A DNA stretch of 64,000 nt from Vandiemenella viatica (GCA_031002005.1 CM061920.1:47718610-47782609); one strand, 5' to 3'; shown: positions 1 through 11,258, counted from the stretch's first letter. Notes: a model not told the origin generated them from the letters alone. Numbers and translations are program-made.

Positions 1-21
1 CCCACCTCTCATAATGTTCTC

Positions 22-155
22 TCGTTGACGAAGGGTTTTTTTTTTCCCGAAAATTTCTTTATTGTTTGTGTTTGTGTCTTTTATGTGTGTTCGCGCCCCA
101 CATCCATCATCTAAAGGTAAGTGGTGGCTCATTTCCCTATCCTAATTTGATTCCT
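22..155 (+). repeat. PLE terminal module, copy 1
   Basis: First of many copies of a ~120-bp module found at the ends of the Penelope-like elements here. Order of parts: a hairpin core TTGACGA-A-GGG...CCC-GAAA (bases 25-52), a T/TG-rich stretch, then a splice-donor-like AAAGGTAAGTGG near 113-124, then a tail TCATTTCCCTATCC. The module faces right while the adjoining PLE coding remnant (318-1330) faces left, so the two are fragments of different copies or a tail-to-tail arrangement. Confidence 0.75.
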
Positions 156-299
156 TTCCGCTACTTAGCGTCTTTTTTTCATTGTTATTATATATATATA
201 TATAAGACTATAAGTGAAAAGTAAAATAAATGTAAATAGTATGGATAATAGTAAATACAGAAATACAAAAAAATGTAAATGGTATAGATAATAAGTGCT

Positions 300-1330
300 G
301 GGTTTGGTGGGCAGAGTTTATTGGAGATTGAGGCCAGGAGGATGTCTGGTGTCAAGGACATTGTGGTAGGCTAGTTCCCATCTACGAAGTTCAGAGGGGG
401 TCGTGTTGTTAGGGAAAACTCTGATTGCCCTAACTGAAAAACAGATGTTCAAATTATTGATTTTGTGAGAACTGGCATGATTTGCAACTGGATGGGCCTC
501 ATTGTTAATAAAAACTATCTGCCTGTGGACATTCATTCTGATAGCTAGGACATTGGTTGTGAGGCCTATATATGAACTGGAGCAATGGAGGCATGTCAGT
601 TGGTATATGAGGTGAGTTGTCATGCAAGTAGCATGACCAATGATAGGGAATGTTTCACCTGTGGTAGGACTGGAGTAAGTGGTAGTGGCTGGGTGCATGC
701 TGCATGTTTTACAACGGGGTGTATTGCACGGGAACGAACCCTGTGGCAGTCTGGGGAATTACTTGGTGAGTACTTGTGAACCAAGATATTTCTTAAATTT
801 GGTGGTCTGCTAAAACATGTGCGAGGGGCAGTGGGTAGAATTTTATGGAGAATGGTGCGCATCCCGGGGAAGGAACGTAGGAAATCATGTCCATGGCGAA
901 GGATTAGGTTAATGGACTCGAGACCAGGGAAGTACTGAGTGATGAAGGCGGGGCTGTGGTTAGTATCAAGGGGTACTGACTTGGAGTGGCTGTGTAAAGG
1001 AAGGGCTATGGCACGGGAGATTTGTTTGTGTACTAAGTCAGGAGGGTAGCTACGGCAGATGAGAGCTCCAGACAGGTTTTCTGTGTATTGGAAAGAGATT
1101 GTTCATCAGATGTGCAAGGGATGACAACTGTTGAAATGAAGATATTGCTGCAGATTAGTTGGTTTGATATGAACATAGGTATGTAGGCACCCGTTATGCA
1201 GGGAAACATCAAGATCAAGAAAGGTAACATGAGTATGGGAGTACGTCCAAGTAAAGTTGATGGAGTGGTTGTTTAGGGAGTTGAGGAAATCTATTAGATG
1301 ATGCTCATCGTAGGTCCAGATCATAATTTG
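300..1330 (-). pseudogene. Penelope-like element fragment A (RT end plus GIY-YIG endonuclease)
   Basis: Read leftward, this is the 3' half of a PLE polyprotein. At 1324-1106 the end of the reverse transcriptase is visible (FLDLDV, then KPTNLQQYLHF). The linker follows with RPPNLRNILVHK near 700-860. The GIY-YIG nuclease is at 698-318: IYQLTC, then YIGLT about ten residues later, then R in RMNVHR. The reading frame shifts at least twice and stops occur, so it is dead. It is 5'-truncated within the RT, as PLE copies usually are. The (TA)n run at 187-205 lies beyond its 3' end. PLEs are retroelements that prime reverse transcription at a nuclease nick in the target. Confidence 0.8.
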
Positions 1331-1370
1331 TCACTGATGATACCTGAATGAGAGGTGAAATGCGTACGGT

Positions 1371-2530
1371 ATTAAACAAATATAAAACAGTTGCATTGGT
1401 ATTGTGTGTTAACATTTAGCAACAAAACAACAAGGACAATTGGGATAAAATAAAAAATCTAAACCAAGAAGATAATATTAGAATCATGTAATTTATATAA
1501 TTGGAAGAAGTAATTAAAAAAACTACAGTACAGAAAAACTACTTGTCCTAACAGCAAAACAAATTAGATGATAATCTATGGGGGCAACAGCTAGTGACTA
1601 CATTACAAGAAATGTTTCAAGCAATAGTAGATGATGGCAAAATACCAACAATCATGAAGAGAAATGTTGCAATCCAAATTAAACAAGAAAAAAGCAACGC
1701 AACCAAAATATTTACAAAAAAACCTCCTGAATTAAGTAAAAATTGAGGAGTAACAACAAGGGTTCAGAAAAAATCTTTCAATTACAGATAAATAGATAAT
1801 TGTTAGAGAAGCATTAGAACACTATAAGCCTCTGTAGTCATGTTTCACAGATATGACTAAAGCTTCTGACAGAATCAGACTGTTTGGAAATACTGAAAGA
1901 AGAAGAACTAAATAGCCAAATGGCAACATTAATTGAAGAACTAAATAAAAACTATACCACCCACTCTAATCAAGGTTAATGTTGAATTAAGTAAATAAAT
2001 ATCTTTACCATCATGAGGAGTTGACACGCTCAGAACTTTTATTTTCAATTTCATTACAAACAAAATAATAGAAATCTGACCAGATAAACGAGGATCCATA
2101 TGAGTAAAAGCTACTTCAAAATTGCCTGTTTCACTGATGATGTAGTTCTCAGTGATAGAAAATGAAGATAATCTCCAAAGGCTGTTTCATAGGTTTCATA
2201 GGATCCATGAAACAAGATTGATAAATAAATATAGTAACAACAGATTATAAATAATATGCTGATAAAAATTGAAAAGACATAATGCACAACCATATCTACA
2301 GCATCTGTAATTAGAAAATTGGAATTAAATAAATAAGTGACAGAACCAGTAAACCAACACAAATAACTCATAAGAATTTGTATCAAGGAGTAAAACCTCA
2401 AACAGTTATGGCATTCAGGATATTAGGCTGCCTAAAATCTTATTTTGGTACAATAAAACATACCTTCGAAGAGAAGACTATATAAAGTACTAATAGGTAG
2501 CTTTATTTACTGATGGAACAGTACAATATA
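1371..2530 (+). pseudogene. Decayed LINE reverse transcriptase
   Basis: No open frame survives, but two short stretches look like non-LTR RT. Near 1840-1900 a segment reads CFTDMTKASDRIRLF, like the block after the first catalytic aspartate in RTE-type LINEs. Near 2115-2200 a segment reads CFTDDVVLS followed by ENEDNLQRL, matching the (F/Y)xDD catalytic box and the helix after it. Frames change between them and stops are frequent. A 31-bp string at 2201-2231 recurs exactly at 29206-29236. The family assignment is tentative. Confidence 0.45.
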
Positions 2531-3384
2531 TCTATAACCTCGTTAAAGCAATGAAAGCCATTGTCATGTAAGCGTCTGGCTCCACCTGGTGTCTCACTTT
2601 TGCAAGAATAAGGCTATAAATGGAAATATTGAGCGTTTCTTGTGTTTGTTCTTTTTTGTGTTCGTCGTTCCCAGCGACCTTCATTTGTGGAAAGTGTTGG
2701 GTCATATTTCCCTATCCTTCCTTAGTTTTATTGTCTTAAAGCATTTTCCTGCTCATTGTTGTTTATGGGCACCAGCCTCCATGATTTCCTGTCACTTCCT
2801 GTCACCAGCTGTGTTAAATGGTTTTCCCCAATGCAAATGTTTAATTTGTCCCAGTATTAAGCACCTAGTGTTTCTGATATATATGTATGATTGTGGTGAG
2901 TGTTAATGTGATCAAAATTTATCTCTTTTCATGTCTCATCTACTCACAAAGTACAGTTCACCTCTGAAATATTGTATTTTTCATGTTCGTATTGGATTTA
3001 CTTTCGCTATTGTGTCCAGACCATAAGTCTCAGGCATCCTTTCATTTAACCTCAATAATTGCATTTTAGGCAACAAATATACAACTGCTAACTAACAAGA
3101 AATACGAAAAAAAAATTCTTTGTTTCTGAAGAATTTAACCTATTATAACAGAGGTAAATTAAAACAATCACAATTTGTTTAATTAATATAATCCCTAAAT
3201 CAGTTTCTCATGATTTACTATCAATTATAAATTTATCAAACACAGCAGAAAGAGAGGTATATTCATATGTATGTGAGCTTCGTATCTCCTTAAAAGATCA
3301 TACTCCTTGTGTAATATTTTTGGCATTTGGCATTAAATATAAATATTCAATACATACTGAAATATTCCCACATGGATTAAATAC
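2531..3384. other. Intergenic or 3' side sequence; one PLE end remnant
   Basis: No gene is visible. A PLE terminal-module remnant on the plus strand at about 2648-2722 keeps TTTGTGTTCGTCG, CCTTCATTTGTGG and TCCCTATCCTTCC, but its hairpin is lost. The rest is AT-rich. The last exon of the cystine-knot gene, expected leftward of 3385 on the minus strand, was searched for by eye here and not found. Confidence 0.5.
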
Positions 3385-3537
3385 CTGTATCATACACATG
3401 GTATGATGGGCATGTGCCACCACACTCAATGAAGCCACTTATCTCCTCTTGATTTATACATTGGCCATGATCAAAACTCCTTTCCTTGATAAGACCAACT
3501 GTATTCTGAACTTCCATTTCATTTGATGAACAAGTAT
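3385..3537 (-). CDS. Hemocytin/hemolectin-like gene, exon 8: start of the C-terminal cystine knot
   Basis: Minus-strand internal exon of 153 bases. It is bounded by a TTTGTCTACAG acceptor and a GTATTT donor. It enters in phase 1: the single T left by exon 7 joins AT to make Tyr, giving K-Y-T-C-S-S. It leaves in phase 1 after a Thr codon. The encoded 50 residues carry four cysteines, including ECGGTC, the C-x-G-x-C signature of CTCK domains, which form disulphide-linked dimers in von Willebrand factor and hemocytins. The rest of the knot (the Cys-Cys pair and the terminal C-x-C) must lie in a further exon not found in this window. Confidence 0.75.
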
Positions 3538-3894
3538 CTGTAGACAAATAGAGAAGGAACAGTCAACTTATGCATATGTTTGTGTAGTCTCTACTTTTCT
3601 ACGAAATTCAGAATAACATTTTTAATGGTGGATAGTTCAAAGGAAAGAACAAACAAAAATACAAAAGGGAAAATAACAGCACATTTTCTTGTATGATAAA
3701 AGGAACTTCAGGAGATTGAGAAATGCCATAAGAACATTATGACAATATGCTAATCAGATAATTTATTAGACTTCATGACACATCAATGGGATAAAAATAT
3801 TGAGTGGCTACAAGCTAATATGATAGTTATAAGATATCAAGATATTTTGGACACATATTGTCTCACAGAAATGACAAATGAGGAAGAATCTTAC

Positions 3895-3988
3895 ATTTAC
3901 ACTTCTTACAGCATCCATCGTCAATCAAAAATTCTTCTGGACAGTCAAGATCTTGTGGACAGCTTGGTTTTGTAGCTTCAACAAGCAG
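3895..3988 (-). CDS. Hemocytin/hemolectin-like gene, exon 7: end of a VWC module
   Basis: 94-base exon between a TTACTTTTACAG acceptor and a GTAAGA donor. It enters in phase 0 and leaves in phase 1, matching exon 8. The 31 residues include SCPQDLDCPEEF and GCCKKC, the closing CC..C of a von Willebrand C-like module. It follows exon 6 after a 4.2-kb intron that holds the PLE pair at 4.5-8.1 kb. Exon 8 follows 357 bases later. The protein is presumably secreted, with the cysteines paired in disulphides. Confidence 0.78.
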
Positions 3989-4539
3989 CTGTAAAAGTAA
4001 TCATGTACATAAAATAAATGACACTATAATCTTCTGTTACAGTAATAATTAGAAGGAAATTGCTTTTAGGCTTTGAAAACAGGAAAAGTAAACCAAACAC
4101 TTACTTAAGATGAAATCTGGAGAGCAGAGAAAAGCACAAAAGATAAGCACATTACAATGTATCTTTCTGTGTTTATCCCTGTCACACTCCCCCCCCCCCC
4201 CTTTTTCTCTTGTCTTCATCTTTGGCAAGTATTGGATCTACCTAACCTATTCTTCCTTTTTCACGTATTCTTCCATTATAAAAGACAGAAAAATGAGATA
4301 TAAGTAAAGGTATAAAGATTAAGGACATCTATATTGAATTTAAGAGATTTAATTACCAGTTGATAATGGCAACTCAATCTTATATCTACAAGCACCAATG
4401 TAAAAGCTCAGGGTGTGCCTTTCTTTAAACTCATTATGACATTTTGGTTTTTATATTTTCACTATGGTATCAAGTAACACCTAAATATATAAAAAAAATT
4501 CTGAGAAATTATCATGGAAATGAAAGATAAAGTACATCC
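3989..4539. other. Intron sequence
   Basis: Right part of the exon 6-7 intron. It is AT-rich, with a C-run at about 4189-4201 and a short open frame at 4110-4307 that has no recognisable feature. I see no gene or repeat here. Confidence 0.5.
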
Positions 4540-4612
4540 ATCAGTCACTGATGTTGAAAGGAGGATGAGCAGCACAACATTTTGGGATATGGCCTTACTT
4601 ATGAGATTAGAA
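4540..4612 (-). repeat. PLE terminal module remnant (leftward)
   Basis: The reverse strand reads AAGGCCATATCCCAAAATGTTG, then TCCTCCTTTCAACATCAG, then a TGACTGATGG tail in the module order. It is diverged, and the splice-donor-like GTGAGTG is lost. It closes the left side of the PLE pair at 4.6-7.55 kb. Confidence 0.5.
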
Positions 4613-4629
4613 ACATGTGATTAAGCTTG

Positions 4630-6130
4630 CATGAGCCTCCTATTATAACGGAAGGAGCTGTAGGTAGGCTTCAGAGCTTTAGAAATTTGTGAAAAAGTAT
4701 ATCTTTTAAGTTACATAGTCTATTGAAGAAGATGTGGGGTGCTGTGGGAAGGATAGTGGGGAGACTGTAACACATTTCAGGAAAAGATTTGAAAAATTCA
4801 TAGCCACAAAGAAGGAGCTGGCTCAGGGATTCCAGGCCATGAGGGCAGTGGTTGACAGTTATGGTTGGTTTTGGGTTGTGTGTTTCAGTGTGCTTGACAA
4901 TTTCTCCCTTGAAATATATGTTTACAGACCAAGTCCAAGGGATGATTATGAGAGATAAGGCCTTGTTCCAAGTTGTTGAGGTAAAGGGTCTTGATCGGAA
5001 CTGATTCAACTGTCTTGGATGACAAGGCTGTAGACAAGGAACTGTTTTATGTGATATAGGTGACAGCTACTCAAGCACAGGTATTGTTGGGAGTTTGACA
5101 GGAACAGAGTTTTGTAAGAGGTCATGATGCATAAAGAGGTCTATGTCAAGGAAGATGATGTGATTGTGAGAGTAGGATAATATGAAGTTAAAGGAGTAAT
5201 TATTGTTCAGTAAGTTTAGGAAGCCAAGGAAGAGGTTTTCAGAATGGGTCCAGATCATGAAAAGTCACCTATAAATCACACATTGGATTGTAAGATAATC
5301 TTATGAAGAAAAGATTCTTTCAATCTGATCAGGAAGAAGTTGGCATAGAAGGGTGCTATGTGAGTGCCAATAGCAGTACCTTGAACATGATGGACCAGAA
5401 TGGTGATGAAATTTTTAGTCATAATAAAGATGGTCAGTGAAATGAAGAAGGTGAAGTACTAGTGAAAGTTTGTGGAGGGTGCATATCAAGGCAGTTTTCC
5501 AGTGCACAAAGATCCTGGAAATGGAGGATTTTGGTGTAGAGAGAGATGACATCTATGATAACCAAAATGAATCTGCAGGTAGGATAGTGTGTCTGACATA
5601 GGATCTGATGACATATACAGAAGATTGTTGTTGTGGGTCCACAAAGGCAGATACATGTTCCATGGGAGACCTATAGATAGTTATTATAGGGAGTCCAGAA
5701 TTGTTTACCTTTTGTATCTTTGGAAGAAGTTAATTGGTGGGGACCCTGGGGCTCCTAGGAGTAACAAGCAAGCGAAATAGAGTTGTAGGGAAATCTTGGT
5801 GGTTGAGGAAGGGATGAATTTCAAGGAAGATCACATCAGTGAAACCAGTGTCAATATGCAAAAATATCAGAGAGCTGTCCAAGGGCTAATAGTCACTGAT
5901 ACATGACAACAATGGTGGAGCCCTTATCAGCTGGGAGAATAATGATATTTTGATTTTTTCTCTCTCATTGAGAAAGGATTAATGGAGGATTAAATTTAGG
6001 AAAGAAGATGATGAGAGGGTCAACATGAGGATCTCTTGGAACAGGAGGAAGGAGTAGTGTAAGGGGAGGAGTAAGAATTGTTGGAGGCAAGGTTTAAAGT
6101 TATTACATTGATCCTCACTCTTGTCAGTTG
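4630..6130 (-). pseudogene. Penelope-like element fragment B (reverse transcriptase, leftward)
   Basis: The reverse strand carries most of a PLE reverse transcriptase in broken frames. Around 5750-5600 it reads LLPKIQKVNNSG and then PMEHVSAFVD, the usual LPKIHK block and the one after it. At 5258-5067 it reads FLNLLNNNYSFNF and IIFLDID. At 5009-4671 it reads GYEFFKSFPEMCY and LPTILPTAPHI. The GIY-YIG nuclease is missing: the copy is deleted just after the LKDILFHK linker. It lies head to head with fragment C, and the junction is near 6130-6195. Confidence 0.7.
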
Positions 6131-6189
6131 TAGTAAAATAATATCACTAGTGGTAGAAGAAAATGAAATGAAACTTCATGGGTTGAGAC

Positions 6190-7125
6190 TCTCAGACTGA
6201 TATCACTTTTCTGGATGTGGACATCTCTGTACATGGGGCTCTTACACACCTCTGTACACATAAAGCCCCCTAACTTACAACAATATCTCCATTTTGATAG
6301 CTTCCACCCATATCATACAAAAAGGTCCATCCCATACAGCCTAGCCATTCGAGGCAAACGCTTCTGCTCGGATCACGAATCCTTTACTCTCTACTCTAAC
6401 AACCTGACAGGGGCACTCATAAACCCCAATTATCTTCCAGAACTAGTACAAAAACAGTTATCAAGAGTCAAGAACTGTCCACCACACTGACACAAACAAC
6501 CCAAAACCAACCAGAACCCTGTTTTTCTCACCTAGTTTTTCCCTGACCTGGAATCGCTAAACCATATTCTTCGTTGGGCTATGACTTGCTCAGATCCTTT
6601 TCTGAAATGCGCCACATTCTTCGTACTATCCTTCCCACCATACCCCGTGTCACCTCCAGCAGACCGCCTAATCTAAAAAATTTACTGGTACATAAGTATC
6701 AACCCTCTGAAGCTCCTAAACCACTGTTTGGATCCTTCCCTTGTAAGAGACCCCGTTGCAAAACGTGCAATATGTATCCACCTACCACTACCTATTGCAA
6801 CTGGTGAAAACTACCCCATAACAGGTCATACCACTTGTACAACAAGCCATCTCATATACCAGCTCACCTGCCTCCACTGTCCAAGATTCTACATTGGCCT
6901 TACCTCAAATTCATTATCCATCAGAATGAATGGTCACAGACAAACAGTTTACTCACAAAACCTGGACTTCCCTGTTGCTCACCATGCTCACAGCACCCAC
7001 GACCTCAATAATTGCTTCACAGTCAGAGCCATTAGAGTACTTCTGACTACTACCTCCCTATCTGAACTCTGCAGGTGGGAATTAGCATATCAACACAACC
7101 CCAAGGCCTTAATTTCCAATAATAT
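6190..7125 (+). pseudogene. Penelope-like element fragment C (RT end plus GIY-YIG endonuclease)
   Basis: Plus-strand 3' half of a PLE. At 6195-6360 is the end of the RT (HIKPPNLQQYLHF, then TKRSIPYSLAIRGKRFCS). At 6574-6800 is the linker with a Cys-rich CKRPRCKTCNM and PPTTTYCNW. At 6800-7110 is the GIY-YIG domain (LIYQLTCLHC, FYIGLT, R in RMNGHR, then the C-terminal CRWELAYQ). Stops and frameshifts break it. It is 5'-truncated in the RT. An AT-rich 3' UTR leads to the terminal module at 7438. Confidence 0.78.
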
Positions 7126-7438
7126 CATCCATCCTCACCCCGCGAACCCATCACTGGCCAGCACAATGCATTCATATATACTTATAGACCTTTTTTTTAA
7201 ATTTATTTTTTATTTTTTTAAATGATATTCTTTATTTTTTAATATATATTTTAAATTATATTATTATTATTTTTTCAATGATCGTTATTATTATTTCCCA
7301 TTTTAATCTTTCTTGTCATTTATACTTGTGATTATATTATCGTTACTCCCCCCACCACCTCTGATGGTCAATTTTACTTTATGAGTGGTTGCGTCAAATG
7401 CAATGCTTGCGTGATCTAAGCCACTTACTTCTTTTAAC

Positions 7439-7552
7439 TTGACAAAGGGTTTAACCCGAAATATTATAATTTTTGTCTTTGTGTTTTACTTTGTGTTGCT
7501 GCTCCTCCCGTCAACTTTGGTGAGTGTTGGGTGTATTTTATCTGTCCTTTCC
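7439..7552 (+). repeat. PLE terminal module, copy 2
   Basis: Hairpin core TTGACAA-A-GGG TTTAA CCC-GAAA-TATT starts at 7439. It is followed by TTTGTCTTTGTG, CTCCTCCCGTCAACTTTGG and the donor-like TTGGTGAGTG. It lies at the expected 3' end of fragment C, about 310 bases after the coding remnant. Confidence 0.8.
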
Positions 7553-8062
7553 ATATAAATATTGCATCACGGCAGTTCTTTCCTTCCATTGTTAATGCAT
7601 TATATAAGAGGTATAATTATGTGCAGTTTTGTTAAAATCTATCCATTGCTTTTTTGTGGTGTTTACATATATAAAAAAAATCAATATTGTACATCTTTAT
7701 CATCAGCAATGTATTATTTTGAAATAAATTTCATTTACAGACACAACTTTCCTACAAATTTTATTTTAACAAGGAAGGAACCTTTTGATGAAGGCAGGTG
7801 GGCCAAAAGAAAGCATAAACACACTTTACCATATTTTGGTTTAATACCTTATTCAAGTATGTAGGGGTGGGCCATTAGGAAAAGAAAGGTGTGAACACAC
7901 CACAGTATACTGCATGACCTCTTATTGCCAAATAGCCCTGTCTTATGTACATGGATAAGGTTTTAAGCTGAAATATTGTAAAGTGTGTTCATGTTTGTTT
8001 GACACTCCTCTCTTCATCGGAGGTAAGTGGCAGTTTATTTTCCCTGTCTTTCCTTATTTCAA
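7553..8062. repeat. Inverted pair of PLE terminal modules
   Basis: Two module copies face away from each other. The left one (about 7775-7870) reads leftward, with core TTGAATA-A-GG...CC-AAAA-TATG. The right one (about 7951-8062) reads rightward, with core ATGGATA-A-GG...CTGAAATATT and the donor-like GGAGGTAAGTGG. The ~85 bases between them are not coding. The pair probably is a short PLE insertion with no open reading frame. The stretch 7553-7774 shows nothing else. Confidence 0.65.
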
Positions 8063-8220
8063 TTGCTTTTGGACTATTTAGATGATATTCTAGATTTCTG
8101 AACTGATTAAATTATGTTTATATATTATACCATGTCCCAAAACAATAACGTGCACTTCTTTTTTAAAAAATGGATTTAAAGAACGTCAAGAGAAAAAACC
8201 TTTTATGATTACTGACTCAC

Positions 8221-8370
8221 TTGTCCTTGTAAATCTGTGTTACAGTTAAATGAGGTGCAGTTATCTGCTGAAGTCCAAGCCTGCCCTACAGCATAGCGAA
8301 TGCCCTCACTTAAGCAGTATAACTGCTTGCAACTGCCACAGCAGCTCCCATCATCAATGTGTTCCCAGCC
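8221..8370 (-). CDS. Hemocytin/hemolectin-like gene, exon 6: VWC-like module (second triplet, third exon)
   Basis: 150-base exon, phase 0 at both ends. It has a strong pyrimidine-rich acceptor (TTTTCTCACAG) and a GTGAGT donor. The 50 residues begin GWEHIDDGSCCGSCKQLYC and contain six cysteines, with AWTSADNCTSFNC in the second half. It is homologous to exon 3 (GW...G.CCG.C.QL.CL, then W-S-x-D-x-C-T). N-C-T is a possible N-glycosylation site. It is only 133 bases from exon 5, the one short intron of the gene here. The pattern resembles insect hemocytin C-termini; other VWC-rich secreted proteins are the alternative. Confidence 0.82.
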
Positions 8371-8503
8371 CTGTGAGAAAAGAAAGCAATTAGGTTATTG
8401 CTGAATAAATGAAGATGGTAATTTGAGGTAGTGTGAGTTTATATACAAAATATTTGAATAAAATGAATTTCCACATTAATGATAAAACTTTTGACAGCAA
8501 TAC

Positions 8504-8626
8504 CTCTGGACACTTCTTACAAGACTGCACAGTGAACTTGCGCCATGGTTTCCCAGTTGTCTCACTTTGCAGGCAAGTGACAGTTTCACACTTGTCACCA
8601 CTTGGGGATGGATATGTCTCCCCAAA
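8504..8626 (-). CDS. Hemocytin/hemolectin-like gene, exon 5: VWC-like module (second triplet, second exon)
   Basis: 123-base exon, phase 0 on both sides, after acceptor AATTGTTACAG and before donor GTATTG. The 41 residues begin FGETYPSPSGDKCETVTC and carry four cysteines, ending SCKKCPE. It matches exon 2 (VGEEWPSPNGDPC...) residue for residue in its first half. The preceding intron of 19 kb holds the LTR, gypsy, PLE and Tc1 elements. Confidence 0.82.
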
Positions 8627-8924
8627 CTGTAACAATTAAACTTAGTGGTAGAAATCATAAAGACAAGCAACAATGAGAGTTGATTACTGTTTTATCATCA
8701 GCTAGTGGCAAATCAAGGCATAGAAGAATTACATCAAGGGTTTAGGATTCATACAAGCTGTGATTATTGAATTATTGCAAAAACAATTTGTAATTACTTA
8801 GATTATATCAAAAAGAATATGTGTTTTTAATTTTCAGCCACCAAATAGATTGCAATTATGAATTTATGTGTCATGTTATAATAATTTATTCTCAATAAAA
8901 ATCATATAAAAGATAACATTTATT

Positions 8925-9540
8925 GGAAACTTAATTTAATTGCGATGTAGTGCATGCTCTGGTGGCAATTTTCCTAAAATCCAATTTCCCCCTTTCCTGT
9001 GCCCACCTACTTTTGCACTCTACAAATTTCAACTTTAAATTTTTCATTGTTTTCGGTTAATTATCAATCGTTTCTCTTGATAACTTATTCCAATCCCTGA
9101 CCCCCTTACCTACTTCCAGAAAAGCTCTTCCCACAACTTGTGCCTGAAATCAAGAGCCAGCTTGTGGTCATGGTCATCTTTTCCGTTCCATGCATTACTG
9201 TGAATTCCACACCAATGTACTCCTTGCCCAATCCCATGACTCTTTTCACTCTCCTCCTGTCTTCCAATCAGTCCCATGCCAGTTCTTAGGTCATATTATT
9301 TACTGATTTTATTCTGTGCTAATTTCCAGAGACAAATCTAGCAGTTCTTTATTTTACCCCCTCTAACTCCTACCAAAATGTGGGTCTCATAGTACACCAT
9401 CATATTCAAGCAATGCTCTGACCAAAGTTTTTAAACCCAATTCCTTTACTTCTTTCGTACATCCCTTCAAACTCTCTCCAACAAGTGCAGGATTTTGAAA
9501 CCTTTCCCTACAGCCTTTCCAATATGTCCTGCCCAGAAAA
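8925..9540. repeat. Dispersed repeat family H, copy 1
   Basis: Shares long blocks with 16595-17060 and 49390-49500. Examples are ATGCTCTGGTGGCAATT, AACTTATTCCAATCC, and CAGCTTGTGGTCATGGTC followed by ATCTTTTCC. The left end can fold: AATTGC...GGCAATT with an inner GAGC/GCTC in copy 3. On the minus strand copy 2 reads WNKLPSEMI and LKEFKVKI, like the very end of some LINE reverse transcriptases, so it may be a LINE 3' end. Not further classified. Confidence 0.55.
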
Positions 9541-9689
9541 AAAGAAAGAATTCAGTACCAAATAATTTCTTCCAGTTGAAATAACATTTCTTGTGGGCAG
9601 TAATAATTTAGTCAGCGTGGAGCAGAAACAATCACATGATCAAAAAATTTAAACAATAATTAATTAATAACTAGGTAAATAATCATGAA

Positions 9690-10330
9690 AATAAAGAAAT
9701 GGAAAATAACTTAATTTTCAAGTCACTTTTTGACGATAAGCGCACTCTGGTTAGCTCCACTAGAAGTAAACCACAACTAAGCATGTTATCTTACATTTTT
9801 CATGACTTTCTTCAGAAAATTCACTGAAATGGCATGAATTTTCTCTTAAAAATAATCATTCATTTTATGTACAGTGTGAGATTAGTTGGTGTAGATCTTA
9901 TTCTTCAAACAGCCCCATAAGCAAAAATCTCATGGTGATAAAATAGGCGAACATTGAGACCATGCAATTTATGAGAAATGAGAGACAACATATTGCGGAA
10001 TCATTCCTCAGATAACTGCTGTAGCACCATCTTATTCAAACCACACTAACTATGTGTAGAGATGCCAGTGATGAAGTTTGCGTTTGAGGAGTTTAAGCAA
10101 TGACACCATATGTTAATTAGATGTGACTATAATGGACTGAGCATCAACATTTTCAAATACATAGAGTCTGATCAGTCAAAGTCACTCCATAGTGTACCTT
10201 TCTAAGAGGTGCAATACCCATATCCAATATCTGATTTTCTGTTAAGTGAAGTAGCTGTTTAGATGAAAATGAGCTTCATTGGACATGCATACTTTTTTTT
10301 TAACAATTTTCAACAATTTCCTGCAAAATT
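9690..10330 (-). pseudogene. Decayed DDE transposase (IS630/Tc1/mariner-like)
   Basis: On the minus strand, broken frames read SNEAHFHLNSYF near 10275, WFEQDGATA near 10035, and SPILSP-DFCLWGCLKN near 9950-9890. These correspond to the blocks around the three acidic residues of insect Tc1/mariner-superfamily transposases: DEAHFHL, QQDGA and PPRSPDLTPLDFFLWG. The first catalytic Asp appears as Asn. Many stops; no terminal repeats identified. An old fossil. Confidence 0.6.
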
Positions 10331-10555
10331 ATTTCTGCTGATTCAAATCTAAGAAAAGGAGTTGTTGCACTATTTAAATATTATAGGTTTTGAACTTTAA
10401 ATCCTCATGTAAGATGCATGGGTGTAAGGTTGTTGAGTGGAAGGCAACAAGAAGTAACATGAATAATACTATGCAGAAAAACTTGTATTTTTCTGGATAC
10501 GTTTTACACTGTTTTCACAGTTTTAGTGTGAACTGGAGTCTTCTTGCTGACAACA

Positions 10556-10900
10556 TGTAGCTATTTTAAAATTTTATTATCTTCTTGTATCATGTATTCT
10601 TGAATCTCGACGAAGAAATTAACTACCAGACATTTGGTAGATCCGAAGATTGCAGGTTTATTTATTTAATAAGGTAGGAAAATTATTTATAATTACAATA
10701 CATTTAATAAAGATAAACACTTAAGAAATCACGTCTAATGCGGATCAACATTTTAACTACAATCCACACGCCATGCATCATCAGCGATAATCCTACTATA
10801 TCTGTACTTCAGAGAGCTTACATAACCAACGTATCCATAGATGTAAATTCTATTACCTTAAATAAAATTACTATAAAGGCATTATGCCTGTTCTGTTACA
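10556..10900 (-). repeat. 3' LTR of the gag-only element
   Basis: Begins TGTAGCTATTTT and ends CTGTTACA on the plus strand. Matches the right LTR over the full 345 bases with one visible mismatch. Confidence 0.9.
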
Positions 10901-10910
10901 CTCCCACCGA
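10901..10910 (-). other. Polypurine tract
   Basis: Minus strand TCGGTGGGAG lies directly before the 3' LTR, where plus-strand priming of LTR elements occurs. Confidence 0.6.
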
Positions 10911-11215
10911 TGGAACCAGGCGGAAGTTGGCATTAACAAAGCCCCGACTTCCGTCGCCAGGTAACCCTTAAACTAAGATTGAAATGATTATACATATCAG
11001 ACAAATGAAATGACTTATGAAATACAAAAAATTTGGCTGGCAGCCACTCGACTACTCTTATGTTAATAACAATAATATTTTTTTTAACATTATTGCACAA
11101 ACCTTGAAGTCACATATAAATGGAGAAAGAAATACAATGGAACATTAAAAAAAAACAAAGAAGAAGACAATCAAACACCACTCGTTGAACAAAAGTTGAT
11201 ATTGATCTTCATAGT

Positions 11216-11217
<2 letters not shown>

Positions 11218-11257
<40 letters not shown>
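11218..11257. repeat. 40-base T run
   Basis: Uninterrupted T tract in the untranslated part of the gag-only element; an A run in the element's own sense. Length may be unreliable in an assembly. Confidence 0.9.

Positions 11258-11258
<1 letters not shown>

Noticed and set aside
4110..4307. 65-codon frame near the C run
   Set aside because: Low-complexity, no motif, inside an intron of the minus-strand gene.
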